The notes beneath the pieces are model-generated. The model did not search any database and was not told the origin of the DNA. It worked only from the letters and a program-made list of their open reading frames with translations. A stretch of DNA of 64,000 nucleotides from assembly GCA_023399155.1 (NCBI GenBank), contig JAEWQP010000038.1, positions 1-64,000 of the forward strand, written 5' to 3'. Each line of letters starts with the position of its first letter. Position 1 is the stretch's first letter. The stretch comes from Verrucomicrobiota bacterium. Lineage in GTDB: Bacteria; Verrucomicrobiota; Verrucomicrobiia; Opitutales; Opitutaceae. Below, piece after piece: positions 51,232 through 59,676 of the stretch. Made by a program: the position numbers and the translations under genes.

Positions 51232-52567
51232 ATCGAAAAAACGGCCGCCTGGCCGCCTGGCCTCGCGGATTCGCTGGCTGCTCGTGGGCCTGGCTGTCTT
51301 GCAGGCGGGATTGTTCGCGTGGGTGGGATGGATGCTGTTGCTCACCGCCGAAGAGCGCGTCAAGAACCAGTACTATGCGCACCTCCTCGAAGGCGCGGCC
51401 CGGGCCGGGCCGATGGCACCGCTGCCGCCCGGTGTGATCCGCTATACGTCCAGCGAATCAATCAGCGCAGCGCTGGGGCTTGCGGCTCCGCCCACGAAAC
51501 AGGGCCTGTATCCTGCATTCCGCGACAGCGCGCAGCACCGGACCGAAGTGATGAACGGATTCCTCGACTACGTGTACTGGTCGGGCGGGGATGAGGAGTA
51601 TGTGATCTGGGTGGACTCGCCAGGGTCGGGGCACGCGGTGACCTGGCTCGTCAGTCCGGTGGACGAGTACACCGACACGATTGTCGGCTCGCTTCGAGTC
51701 GCGCTCCTGATGGTGGCGCTCGTCGTCATGGTGGTGGCGCTTTCCGTAGGTTCGCTGATCGCCCGGTGGGCGTTGAAGCCGATCGTCGCTCTCGCCGAGC
51801 GGGTGCAGAAACGGAATCCAGACATCAAGGCCGAGGCGCATTCCCCGGGACAGGCGGCGCGCGTTGACCACGACGAGGTTGGTTTTCTCGAAGGTGCGCT
51901 GGACGCCTACGAAGAGCGTCTGCGCGAGTCGCTCGCCCGGGAGCGCGACTTCCTGGCGGATTGCAGTCACGAGTTGCGCACGCCTGTTGCCACCTTGAAA
52001 GGAGCGGTCGCGTTGCTTCAGACCAGCACGGACGACTCCGCCCGCGAACGTTATTTCGGGCGGATCGAACGTTCCGTGCATCGCATGGAACGCCTGATCG
52101 AGATCTTTCTGATGGTTGCCCGGGAAGACCATCACCGGGCGCCGACGCAGGCGGTCGACGCGGCCGGGGTCGTCGCTGAGGTGGTGGACGAAATTCGCGC
52201 GCTCTACCCCACCCATCCGTTGCGGATTCAAGTGTTCGCCGACCCAAACGTGACGATTGTCTGCCACCGTGAAGTACTGGCCGTGTTGTGCCACAACCTG
52301 ATCGGCAACGCATTCACCCACCTTCCGGGTGGCGAGCTGTGCGTGCGCGTGGGTTCGATCGATGGCGAGGGGCGCCTGCGCGTCGAGGACGACGGCCCGG
52401 GACTGCCCGAGTTCAGGGATATCGCCGTTGCGTCGGCCCCGGGGCATGGGCATGGCTTGACGCTGGTCGAACGGCTCTGCCGCACCCATCGCTGGCGGCT
52501 GCACAAGGTGCCGCGAGACCAGGGAGGCACGTGCATCGAAGTGATCTTCCCCCGCGCTCGCGCCTGA
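51224..52567 (+). CDS. Membrane sensor histidine kinase
   Basis: A 447-residue protein: membrane helix near 18-42 (IRWLLVGLAVLQAGLFAWVG), a periplasmic part of about 115 residues, a second helix (ALLMVALVVMVVALSVGSLI), HAMP, HisKA with His249 (FLADCSHELRTPVATLKGAV), and HATPase motifs (NLIGNAFTHLPGGE, VEDDGPGLPEF, HGHGLTLVERL). The G2 box is HGHGL, an accepted variant. Its stop codon TGA lies in the first copy of the 20-bp direct repeat bounding the accessory segment. Confidence 0.93.
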   Translation: MIESKKRPPGRLASRIRWLLVGLAVLQAGLFAWVGWMLLLTAEERVKNQYYAHLLEGAARAGPMAPLPPGVIRYTSSESISAALGLAAPPTKQGLYPAFRDSAQHRTEVMNGFLDYVYWSGGDEEYVIWVDSPGSGHAVTWLVSPVDEYTDTIVGSLRVALLMVALVVMVVALSVGSLIARWALKPIVALAERVQKRNPDIKAEAHSPGQAARVDHDEVGFLEGALDAYEERLRESLARERDFLADCSHELRTPVATLKGAVALLQTSTDDSARERYFGRIERSVHRMERLIEIFLMVAREDHHRAPTQAVDAAGVVAEVVDEIRALYPTHPLRIQVFADPNVTIVCHREVLAVLCHNLIGNAFTHLPGGELCVRVGSIDGEGRLRVEDDGPGLPEFRDIAVASAPGHGHGLTLVERLCRTHRWRLHKVPRDQGGTCIEVIFPRARA

Positions 52568-52583
52568 GGCACGCATCCGTTCG
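52564..52583. repeat. Direct repeat, left copy
   Basis: CTGAGGCACGCATCCGTTCG, containing the stop codon of the histidine kinase. An identical copy is at 54391-54410, immediately at the right end of the insertion element. The five following bases match at four positions (AGTCG and CGTCG). Confidence 0.85.
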
Positions 52584-52810
52584 AGTCGCTGACGTCAACG
52601 CCGCCATCGGCGTGCAACCGTGTCGTCGAGAGTCGCTGAAAGAGAGTCGGGGTTTAGTGTTTGATGTAATGGAGCCTGAGCTAGCCCAACGCAGGCCGGA
52701 TAGATCTATTAACAGTTAAAACCCGACCCTTTAGGCCGGCTCCGTGCGCACTCCCGTCATCGCTGTTGATGGGGCGCCGTTGCCCTGATTGCAGACGGAT
52801 CACTCCTGAA

Positions 52811-53161
52811 TCAATCTCGAGGAATCACGAAAGCGTTTAGCTCGGCCATTCGGCCGTTCTCAAAGCGCCAGACGTCGCAGTAGGAAAAATCAGTCGCCTT
52901 GCCACTCTCATCCTTGAGCGTGATCTCTCCTACTGCCGCGAGGTAGTCTCCGTCCTCAATCAGCTGCTCAACTTTGAATTTGGGCAGTTCCTTGTAAGCT
53001 TCAGCCATATACCGACGCACCGCTTCCTTACCCCTGAGAGTCTTGTCGCCCAGAAAATTCCAGACGGTCTCATCGGTGCAGTGAATCAGGAAGCCTTCGA
53101 AGTCACCTCGAGTGATCGCCTCGTTGGCCGTGGTCAAAATTTCCTTGTGTGTCTTCGGCAT
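52811..53161 (-). CDS. NTF2/SnoaL-like protein
   Basis: A 116-residue protein with the cone-like NTF2 fold: KEILTTANEAITRGDFEGFL, HCTDETVWNFLGDKTLRGKE, AVRRYMAEAYKELPKFKVEQ, YLAAVGEITLKDESGKATDF, SYCDVWRFENGRMAELNAFV. The start at 53161 is the internal ATG. Codon use is more A/T-rich than in its neighbours, and it lies within the segment bounded by direct repeats, so it may be acquired. SnoaL-like proteins bind or isomerise small molecules; substrate unknown. Confidence 0.85.
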   Translation of the reverse strand: MPKTHKEILTTANEAITRGDFEGFLIHCTDETVWNFLGDKTLRGKEAVRRYMAEAYKELPKFKVEQLIEDGDYLAAVGEITLKDESGKATDFSYCDVWRFENGRMAELNAFVIPRD

Positions 53162-53498
53162 CCACGAACTTACCAGGCAGTGGTGAACCTGCAACTACAG
53201 GGTTCACGTGGGATCGCGACGCGGCTGTTGACTCTGCAACACCCCGGCGCCTCCGCTCCATGGCGCCGAAATTTACCCGGCCGTTTCCTCGGGGCGGCGG
53301 AAGTGTTCACGCCGTTCTATTCTCTATCCTGCAAACGAGACGTATATCGCAGAGGGCGACGGGGTCAAAGCCGGGTCAGGCGAAGACGCTGACCCTCCAT
53401 GACTGAAGAGGACGGTTCACCTCTGGAGGGACAGCCTCCGGCCTGTCCTCGAAAGTCAAAGCGCATCTGTGCAGTTGACGATCGTGGCCCTTATCTTA
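53162..53498. other. Intergenic stretch before the insertion element
   Basis: No credible gene. Contains GCGACGGGGTCAAAGCCGGG near 53370, another member of the GACCCC-type intergenic strings. Confidence 0.35.
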
Positions 53499-53506
53499 GA
53501 GGGTGT

Positions 53507-53983
53507 CTAAAGAGCCCGTTTTGCGGCGATGCGCCGGGTCATCAGGCGGATCATGGCGATGTAGACATGAGCTTCGCTGGATGAAGTCGTTCGCTCGTAG
53601 TCACGATTGAGCCGACGATATCTACCAAGCCAGGCGAAGGTGCGTTCGACAATCCAGCGTTTGGGCAAGACGGCGAAGTATTTGAGCTTTGGATCACGTG
53701 AGACGATCTGCAGGCGCCTTCCTCGACCTGGCCACAGAGAGTGAACCCACGCGATCAAACTTCCAGCGTAGCCACCATCTGCCCAGATGCAGCGCAGCCA
53801 CCCGAATCGTTCTTGCAGAGGCTTCAGCAGCAGGCGCGCTCCGTCGCGGTCCTGCACATTGGCCGCGTGAACGCACACCAGCAAAATCATTCCCAACGTA
53901 TCGACCAAGATATGTCGCTTTCTTCCGACCACCTTTTTCCCAGCATCGTAGCCGCGAACTCCTCCTTGCTCAGTTGTTCGCAC
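53507..53983 (-). CDS. IS5-family transposase, second frame
   Basis: The C-terminal part of the transposase: YDAGKKVVGRKRHILVDTLG, the DDE aspartate in CIWADGGYAGSLIAWV, and the Glu in KRWIVERTFAWLGRYRRLNR. In the fused frame the first DDE Asp lies upstream in ILDSQSVRT. It is translated from the shifted frame beginning at about 54016 rather than from the ATG at 53983. Together with the first frame it makes about 270 residues, the normal length for this family. All three catalytic residues are present, so the element may be active. Confidence 0.9.
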   Translation of the reverse strand: MRTTEQGGVRGYDAGKKVVGRKRHILVDTLGMILLVCVHAANVQDRDGARLLLKPLQERFGWLRCIWADGGYAGSLIAWVHSLWPGRGRRLQIVSRDPKLKYFAVLPKRWIVERTFAWLGRYRRLNRDYERTTSSSEAHVYIAMIRLMTRRIAAKRAL

Positions 53984-54318
53984 GCTCTGCGAGTCGAGTA
54001 TCGCAGCAGTCGGGGCTTTTTTTTACCGTGTTTGAGCCGCACTACATCGCGAAGCGCGTCGTTGAGGGCAGCCCACACTCCCTGCTTCTTCCAGTGCGCA
54101 AAGTAGTGCCAGACCAACCGCCACGGCGGAAGATCATGCGGCAACATCCGCCACGGGCAGCCGCTGCGAACCAGATAGAAGATCGCGTTGAGAATCTCCC
54201 GTTTCGAATACTTCTGCGGCCGCCCCGCTTTGCGCGCGCGAGGTATCAGCGGATCCAGCACCGTCCACTCCGCATCCGTCAAATCGCTTGGATATCGAAC
54301 TGCTTCGTCTGTCGCCAT
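53887..54318 (-). CDS. IS5-family transposase, first frame
   Basis: The N-terminal DUF4096-like part: YPSDLTDAEWTVLDPLIPRA, GRPQKYSKREILNAIFYLVR, SGCPWRMLPHDLPPWRLVWH, LNDALRDVVRLKHGKKK. After KKK this frame runs into nonsense, while the -1 frame gives APTAAILDSQSVRTTEQGG. The A8 run on the minus strand (54017-54024) is the presumed slippage site for programmed -1 frameshifting. Confidence 0.9.
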   Translation of the reverse strand: MATDEAVRYPSDLTDAEWTVLDPLIPRARKAGRPQKYSKREILNAIFYLVRSGCPWRMLPHDLPPWRLVWHYFAHWKKQGVWAALNDALRDVVRLKHGKKKPRLLRYSTRRACEQLSKEEFAATMLGKRWSEESDISWSIRWE

Positions 54319-54390
54319 CCCGAGCTTCTCATCGCTCGGTGATCAAAAGTACAGCTCTTTCGTACGCAAACGAACCTTTTTAGACACCCT

Positions 54391-54410
54391 CTGAGGCACG
54401 CATCCGTTCG
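54391..54410. repeat. Direct repeat, right copy
   Basis: CTGAGGCACGCATCCGTTCG, identical to 52564-52583, starting at the last base of the insertion element. The 1.83 kb between the copies carries the NTF2-like gene and the element. Confidence 0.85.
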
Positions 54411-54507
54411 CGTCGATTCGGTTTCCGACACGGTGAGCCAAAACCCCAAAAATCCTGAACCCGTCGCTTCCCGTCCGGCTTCGGCACGTGAGGCCGACCC
54501 GCGCGGC

Positions 54508-54882
54508 TCAGGGTGAGTCCGTGTACCGGATCGCGCTGGCCGTGACGTGATAGATCCGCGTCTCGAAGGCGACAGACGATCGCTGCTCCTGGATTTCGAT
54601 CACCGCATCCGCCCCCGCGAGCCGGGCCTGTTCGCGCAGGAGCGGCAGGGCGTCCTTCAAGCCGGAGCCGACGAAGGTGGTCTTTTCCAAGTGGACATCG
54701 AGCCGCGCGATGCGTTCGAACGGGCGGGCCGGCAGGTCGTCCGTGAAAACCTCGACGACGAAGTTGGCGGGCTTTGCCGGATACACCTGCCCGAGGTGCC
54801 GGAATTGGGCCTGGGTGGTCGTGCACCCCGCGCACCATCCGAGCACCACCGCCAGGACCGCGCCGACGACGAGACGTCTCAT
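54508..54882 (-). CDS. Small lipoprotein, first of a pair
   Basis: A 124-residue protein with a lipobox (VGAVLAVVLGWCAGC) and a mature part of alpha/beta pattern: VYPAKPANFVVEVFTDDLPA, RPFERIARLDVHLEKTTFVG, SGLKDALPLLREQARLAGAD, AVIEIQEQRSSVAFETRIYH. The order (ARL.. then ALPLLREQARLAGADAVI) recalls small YbjQ-like or DUF4156-like lipoproteins. It overlaps the upstream gene at ATGA and is probably its partner in the periplasm. Function unknown. Confidence 0.8.
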   Translation of the reverse strand: MRRLVVGAVLAVVLGWCAGCTTTQAQFRHLGQVYPAKPANFVVEVFTDDLPARPFERIARLDVHLEKTTFVGSGLKDALPLLREQARLAGADAVIEIQEQRSSVAFETRIYHVTASAIRYTDSP

Positions 54883-55382
54883 GGCGTAGCCGCCGCACCG
54901 CCACCCGCCGCAGCCGCCGGGGCAGCGGGGTCGGCCGGGGCAAAAGCCTTGGTGATCTCGTCAACCACCCGCTCGTTCCAACTGCGCTGGCCGGCATACC
55001 CGACCATGGTCTTCACCGTCGCGACCTTCACCGTGGTCTTGCCGGGCCCTTCCGCCGTCAGCCAGATCTTGATCACTTCGCCGCCGGAACCGACGGCCAA
55101 ACCCATCTTGTTGGAGCGTTTGGCCTCGAGATAGGTTGCCTCGGTCTTGCGCATCTTGCAGCCGATGACAGCGAGCGCGTTGAGCGCGGCTTCCTGTACG
55201 CGCTCGATCGGTTGCTCGACCAGGACCGTCGTCGCCCCCTTGGGCTCCTTGGCGGACTCGGCTTCGCCGGTGTCGTCGTTCTTGGGCTTGGCCGCATGCA
55301 GCGGTGCGACGGCGACGAGTGCGACGGCAAGGGCGGCAATCCAGGAAAAATGCCGCAGGACATGGAGGCGGGATGGACGCAT
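54879..55382 (-). CDS. Secreted hypothetical protein, upstream of the lipoprotein
   Basis: A 167-residue protein with a signal peptide (WIAALAVALVAVAPLHAAKP). The core TTVLVEQPIERVQEAALNAL, AVIGCKMRKTEATYLEAKRS, NKMGLAVGSGGEVIKIWLTA and TTVKVATVKTMVGYAGQRSW matches a small alpha/beta fold seen in DUF3568-like periplasmic proteins. The tail is Ala/Gly/Pro-rich. Its stop overlaps the lipoprotein start at ATGA, so they are translationally coupled. Function unknown. Confidence 0.78.
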   Translation of the reverse strand: MRPSRLHVLRHFSWIAALAVALVAVAPLHAAKPKNDDTGEAESAKEPKGATTVLVEQPIERVQEAALNALAVIGCKMRKTEATYLEAKRSNKMGLAVGSGGEVIKIWLTAEGPGKTTVKVATVKTMVGYAGQRSWNERVVDEITKAFAPADPAAPAAAAGGGAAATP

Positions 55383-55686
55383 GAGAGCAGGGGTGGAGAG
55401 GCAACACGCCTGTACTTTAAAACCGGCGACAGGTCGGGACCGGAGGTAATACGCCCCTCTTTATTCCTATCGCCATGCCTCTTGGCAAAACCAAAACGAC
55501 GCGCACCAGACTTCCGAGCGTGGGGACCACGCGCGTCCGCGGTGGCACGCCCGCACACGCTCCCGGTTCCCGGCCCTGCGCAACCGCGTGACAGCGGCCA
55601 GGATCAGCGCGATCAGCTCCGCTCCTTGCCCGGGTGTCCCTTCCGCCTAGTGCAGACGGGAGGGCCAAAAGGGTTCCGCCTCGACC

Positions 55687-55845
55687 CTTGACTCACCCAC
55701 TCCGCATGCGTCGCCGCCACGTGCACAGACAGCCGGTGTGACTGGGAAATCCACCACTCGCACGCAAGCCCGGGCCGGCCGACGCAACGGCCTCTTTAGT
55801 CAACAATCAAGCCGTGCTTGCCCCGTACAAGACGTGACCCCGTGC
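55687..55845. repeat. R2 repeat, copy 3
   Basis: Same order as the other copies: CCTTGACTCACCCACTCCGC, ATGCGTCGCCGCC, AAATCCACCACTCGCA, GGCCTCTTTAGTCAACAATC, and then an extra ACAAGACGTGACCCCGTGCC, so the core occurs twice. It lies in the gene-free stretch 55383-56328. Confidence 0.8.
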
Positions 55846-55889
55846 CTGCCCCCGGTGGCTGCAGCGGCCGCTTGAGACAGGCCGCCAGC

Positions 55890-56045
55890 CCCATTCGGCG
55901 AGCCTCGTTCGGAGCGAGCCATCGGTCAATGTTCCGGTCGTGCAGCGCACCGCGAGGCTCTCAGGCTCGTCATCGGACCGCGATCGACCCACGTTCTGGT
56001 CGCCAGCTGCGACTTGACGTATTCGGCTGCCCCACGCTCGCAGCC
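55890..56045. repeat. R3 repeat, copy 2
   Basis: Diverged copy of 26655-26812: CCCCATTCGGCGAGCCTCGT, ATCGGTCAATGTTCCGGTCG, GGACCGCGATCGACCC, and GACTTGACGTATTCGGCTGC. Unlike copy 1, no gene starts here, although the first three codons of the reductase gene are partly preserved. Further R2-core strings lie at about 56163 and 56222. Confidence 0.65.
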
Positions 56046-56328
56046 ACCCCAAACCGCAAAGCCTGACCCCGTCCGTCGATCCGACAAAGCGGGGCCGAAA
56101 GAACCGTTCCATGTGACCCGATCGGCCAGCCAAGTTCATCCCGCGATCCGACCGCCGCTTTTGTCAACAGTCGAGACCTGAAGTCTTCGGTTGTCTGGTC
56201 TTCGGTTGTCTGATTCATCTAGTCAACAATCAGCACGTGGCCCCGTCGGCTCGCCTTGCACGGAGTGTGCACTTCTGCGTGGATGACGGCTCGATCTTGG
56301 CTTTGGATCCCGGACAACCACCGAACCC

Positions 56329-57129
56329 ATGACCCTCCTCATCCGCTTGCTGCTCCTCGCCACATCACTGGCGTTTTTCTCCGGCTGCGCGTCCCTCGAC
56401 GCTTTGAACGACCCGGTTGACACGAGCCGTCGCGCCAACATCAGCGGCACGTTGACCACCGGCCCGATGAAGAATCAACCGTCGCTGGAGCAACGCGGCA
56501 TTCGCAAGCTCGGTCTTCTCATCGCAGCCACGCCGGAGATCAGCTTCGAGTCCGTCGGTATGACGATGTTCCAGAACAAGGAGTTCACGGCTTCTCATGG
56601 GACTCAGATCGACGACCAGACCATCGTGCGCCTGTTCATGGAACGCTTCGCAGCACAGTCCTCTATTGCCTTGATTGACCTTTCCGGCGACCGCGAATCG
56701 TTGCTGCCGCGCATCAAGCGCAGCATGTGGGGCGGCCAGATCAACCTCGCCATGGATGAACCTGTGGAGGCGCGCATCAAAGAACTGCGCGCGGAAGGAG
56801 TGGATGCGATCCTCGTCATCCGGGAGCAGGTTCTCTCGGACTTTATCGGTGGGACCAACCAGACGCTCGCCGCCAAGGGAGTCTACAATCGCTTCGGCAC
56901 GACGATGGTTTTCGCCGGTTTCGATGCCTCGATCATTGACCTGAAGACGCTGAAAGGCCTGAAGCACGCCTCCTACGTCCAGGCTTCCTGCGAACCGATC
57001 TCCGTGACCTGGAAAAGCAGCCTTGAGCACTACACATCCGACGACTGGCAGTTCATACGGGCGGGCATCGAAAGGCGCCTCTCCGTCAACGTGGAGGAAA
57101 CGATGTTCATGCTGAAGGCTGGTCGCTGA
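56329..57129 (+). CDS. Lipoprotein of unknown function
   Basis: A 266-residue lipoprotein (lipobox LLATSLAFFSGC). The mature part includes NQPSLEQRGIRKLGLLIAAT, FTASHGTQIDDQTIVRLFME, DRESLLPRIKRSMWGGQINL, LRAEGVDAILVIREQVLSDF and TKTMVFAGFD-like TTMVFAGFDASIIDLKTLKG, an alpha/beta pattern of a periplasmic binding-like protein. The last 49 residues are duplicated in the remnant at 18323-18472. I do not recognise the family. The conserved end of the remnant indicates the protein family is present at several loci in this genome. Confidence 0.8.
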   Translation: MTLLIRLLLLATSLAFFSGCASLDALNDPVDTSRRANISGTLTTGPMKNQPSLEQRGIRKLGLLIAATPEISFESVGMTMFQNKEFTASHGTQIDDQTIVRLFMERFAAQSSIALIDLSGDRESLLPRIKRSMWGGQINLAMDEPVEARIKELRAEGVDAILVIREQVLSDFIGGTNQTLAAKGVYNRFGTTMVFAGFDASIIDLKTLKGLKHASYVQASCEPISVTWKSSLEHYTSDDWQFIRAGIERRLSVNVEETMFMLKAGR

Positions 57130-57345
57130 CAATTCGCCACGATCTAGCGCGCCCCCTCTCACCGCAGCAGGCGCGCCGCAGAGCGTCGCGGTCTATCCCT
57201 TGCTCGTTCGCCGTTCGCCCCCGGAGGCCGGGATGTAGTCAATAGCTCCAACCATGCGACCGCACCCATCCTGCGGCCTTCAGACTGAACGGCAATGCTC
57301 GCGTCGCGCCTTGCCCGTCACCTCTCCCGCCGGCAATCTCGGTCG

Positions 57346-58233
57346 ATGGCGTTCGTGCGACGACTGCTCGTGGTTTCGGTGCTGGCCGGGGCGTCGCTCG
57401 CGTGCGGCGGACGCGCAGACGACACGCCGGCGGCGCCGGTCACGACGTTGCGCATGCTCACCTACAACGTCCTCGCCGATGAGGTGCACGTGCGCGAGCG
57501 CGTGCCTGAGCTGTTGCGCATCCTGCGCGAGTCGGAGGCCGACATCATCGCGCTGCAGGAAGTCGCGCCATGGTTTGCCGAGACGCTGCTGCGAGAGGAG
57601 TGGACGGCCGCTTACCAGCGCGCGAGGCAAAACGGTCGCACGGTGCTGGCGCGCGAGTTCATCGTTCTGTCGAGGTTCCCCGTGGTTGACCACGAGATCA
57701 TCGTGCTGCCAAGCCACCAGCGGCGGACTGCGTTTAGCGTCACGCTCGACATCGATGGCGTGCAGACCGCCGTCGCGACGACGCATCTCGACAGCCTTCT
57801 GGAGGACGGTCCGATCCGCGCGCAACAGCTCGACGCCATCTTCGTGCACCTCGCGAAGTTCGAGGAGGCGGTCTTTCTCGGCGATCTCAACTTCGGCGAC
57901 GGCGAGCAACCGGACTCGGCGCACCTGTCTCCAGAGTATCGCGATGCCTGGCTCGCGCTTCGGAGCAGCGAGCCAGGCTTCACGTGGAACATCGAGAAGA
58001 ACCCGTGGGCACGGCGCGAGTCATTCCCCGACGAGCCGAGCCGGCGGCTCGACCGCATCCTCATGAAATCGACGCGATGGACGCCGACCTCGATCTCAAT
58101 CCTTGGCGACAAGCCGGTACCCGGAAAACGGAAGGACATCTTCCCGTCAGATCACTTCGGGCTCATCGCGGAGTTCGCGCGCGTGAACGGCGGGGATAGG
58201 AGTGCCGTGGCAGCCGGACAATCGACGAGATAG
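57346..58233 (+). CDS. Endonuclease/exonuclease/phosphatase family lipoprotein
   Basis: About 295 residues from the ATG at 57346, with a lipobox-like segment (LLVVSVLAGASLAC). EEP-fold motifs: LRMLTYNVLADEVHV, ADIIALQEVAPWFAETLL, VATTHLDSLLEDGPIRAQQL, AVFLGDLNFGDGEQ, RRLDRILMKSTRW and FPSDHFGLIAEFA. The metal Asn, Glu, Asp, Asn and the final His-containing SDH motif are all present. It hydrolyses phosphodiesters or phosphates of an unknown substrate at the cell surface. The frame is open from 57295. Confidence 0.9.
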   Translation: MAFVRRLLVVSVLAGASLACGGRADDTPAAPVTTLRMLTYNVLADEVHVRERVPELLRILRESEADIIALQEVAPWFAETLLREEWTAAYQRARQNGRTVLAREFIVLSRFPVVDHEIIVLPSHQRRTAFSVTLDIDGVQTAVATTHLDSLLEDGPIRAQQLDAIFVHLAKFEEAVFLGDLNFGDGEQPDSAHLSPEYRDAWLALRSSEPGFTWNIEKNPWARRESFPDEPSRRLDRILMKSTRWTPTSISILGDKPVPGKRKDIFPSDHFGLIAEFARVNGGDRSAVAAGQSTR

Positions 58234-58929
58234 CTGCAGCGCTCTCTTGCGACAAACCACCACCGCTTCGAGCACGAACCAAGATCGTGTGTGGGCACGA
58301 ATCGCGGTCGGGTGTGACTTCAGGTGCTCGAACGTTGCGGCTGGGCGGACGTTGAAGTGAATGAGACACAGCTCAGGGATCTACGGCTGCGATCCGGTTG
58401 AAGTGTTCGGCGCCCTTCGCCGTGGATGCGCCGCTACGCGCGTGAAACAGTGATCGTCCTTGCCCAGGCGCGTCGGTCGAGATCCGACCACGCCGGGACC
58501 CGACGCGTTCGAGACATGACTCGTTCGATTCCGGGTGTTGTGCGGCCCAAACCCCAAAGGCTGACCCCATACCGACCTCCCAAAGGCTGACCCCATACCG
58601 ACCTCCCGACCCCATACCGGCCTCCCGCCTTGCTTGAAACCGGCTGCTCCCCACCCCACCTCACGGTGGCGCAGTTGCCGGGCATTATCAGCTAAACGAC
58701 CTAATTGACTGTGTGTGGATTTTCGCCTCACGGGTTGTTGGGCTTCGCGATCGCACTCAAGAGTCAAGAAGTGACCCCTTCAGCTTGCCCTGCCCGACCG
58801 CCTATCTCGAGACGCTCGCTTGGAGCGTCGCCAAGCGCCGCTTCGAAGCACTTCGCGAGACCGAGATGATGCAGCTGGTCGGCATCCTCCAGCGACGCGC
58901 CAAGCAACTTAGTATTGTTGTGTGATGAC
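58234..58929. other. Gene-poor stretch with short tandem repeat
   Basis: No complete gene seen. A minus-strand frame ends in TAKGAEHFNRIAAVDP and a stop at 58373, which might be another gene tail. The short tandem repeat lies at 58556-58627. A plus frame at 58790-58925 reads AYLETLAWSVAKRRFEALRE and TEMMQLVGILQRRAKQLS, helical and possibly the broken start of the gene that follows. Confidence 0.4.
58556..58627. repeat. Short tandem repeat (26 bp, about 2.7 copies)
   Basis: AAAGGCTGACCCCATACCGA followed by CCTCCC occurs twice, then a third truncated and changed copy GACCCCATACCGGCCTCCC. It contains the GACCCC element that recurs between genes in this window. No spacers, so it is not CRISPR. 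Confidence 0.8.
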
Positions 58930-59264
58930 ACTGGAGTGCAGTCGCTGCTGCAATTTGACCTACCCAAAGATGAGGTGGCCGATGTCGACGCGGTCTGCTC
59001 AATCCTCCGCGGCCGAGGCTGGATCCATCGAGCGCCGCTCGCTAAGGAGCTTGGCATCTCGATCCGCAGACTCCGTGCAATTGCCGAGCACAGCACGGCC
59101 GAATCCTCTCCGCGCCTGGGTCACACGGCTATCGCCTCGACGACGAGACTGTCACGCGCGAGGAAGTGTTTCGCGTAATCGCCCAACACCGCAGCCAGAG
59201 CACCCGGCACGCGGTCCGCGCCGACGCAATCCTCCAGCGCTGGGAGGGCTATGCCCGTCAGTAA
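58930..59264 (+). pseudogene. Frameshifted winged-helix/DNA-binding-like gene
   Basis: One frame reads QSLLQFDLPKDEVADVDAVC, SILRGRGWIHRAPLAKELGI, SIRRLRAIAEHSTAES and then nonsense. The next frame continues LSAPGSHGYRLDDETVTREE, VFRVIAQHRSQSTRHAVRAD and AILQRWEGYARQ with a stop at 59262-59264. One added A in GCCGAATCC would join them (AEILSAPGSHGYRL). The helix-turn-helix-like first part (RAPLAKELGISIRRLRAIAE) plus an HGYRL wing suggests a replication or phage-type DNA-binding protein. Either a single-base deletion or a sequencing error. Confidence 0.6.
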
Positions 59265-59557
59265 CGCTTGGGTTTCGAGGAAATCGTCTCGTGGATCCTT
59301 GGAATGAGATGACCGGACATCTTGCGAAGCGTCATTTCGAGCTCATTCATCGCGCGCATACCGCCCTCGAAGAATTCCTTCGCCATCTTCGAGTTCTCAG
59401 CAGCGAGTGTCTTCTGAGCTTCGATCTGCTCAAGAAGCAGTCTCCTTTGATAACGATAGGAGAGGAATGCCGTTATCGCAGCGCCACACACCGCTCCAAT
59501 CAGCGCCGAGCCTGCTCCGGCGAACCACAACGCATAATATGGGTCCGGGTCCATCAC
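59258..59557 (-). CDS. Small membrane protein with coiled coil
   Basis: A 99-residue protein: short polar start (MMDPDPYYALWF), one membrane helix (AGAGSALIGAVCGAAITAFL), a basic stop (SYRYQRR), and a helical cytosolic part (LLLEQIEAQKTLAAENSKMA, FFEGGMRAMNELEMTLRKMS). It converges on the frameshifted gene with a 7-bp overlap. The layout resembles small membrane proteins often found in defence or phage regions, but no family is recognised. Confidence 0.65.
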   Translation of the reverse strand: MMDPDPYYALWFAGAGSALIGAVCGAAITAFLSYRYQRRLLLEQIEAQKTLAAENSKMAKEFFEGGMRAMNELEMTLRKMSGHLIPRIHETISSKPKRY

Positions 59558-59676
59558 CGGACTCTAGAACATGCCGGCCGGTGATCAATTCCGCATCTCG
59601 TCGCGCGAGCTGCAGCCCGACGCTGCCCGCGGCCGCCAATCAATGAACGCGACCTCACCGCAATCCAACCGCCGGC

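Larger units (their letters stand above)
53499..54391 (-). mobile_element. IS5-family insertion sequence, 893 bp
   Basis: Inverted ends GAGGGTGTCTAAA at 53499-53511 (left) and the same on the minus strand at the right end (TTTAGACACCCTC to 54391). Inside are two overlapping transposase frames on the minus strand, joined by a -1 shift at an A8 run, as in the two-frame IS5 subgroup. Flanks are TTA on the left and TGA on the right, so no clean target duplication is visible. The right end abuts the second copy of the 20-bp direct repeat. Confidence 0.9.

Noticed and set aside
58556..58627. CRISPR array
   Set aside because: Copies are directly adjacent with no spacers and only 2.7 units.
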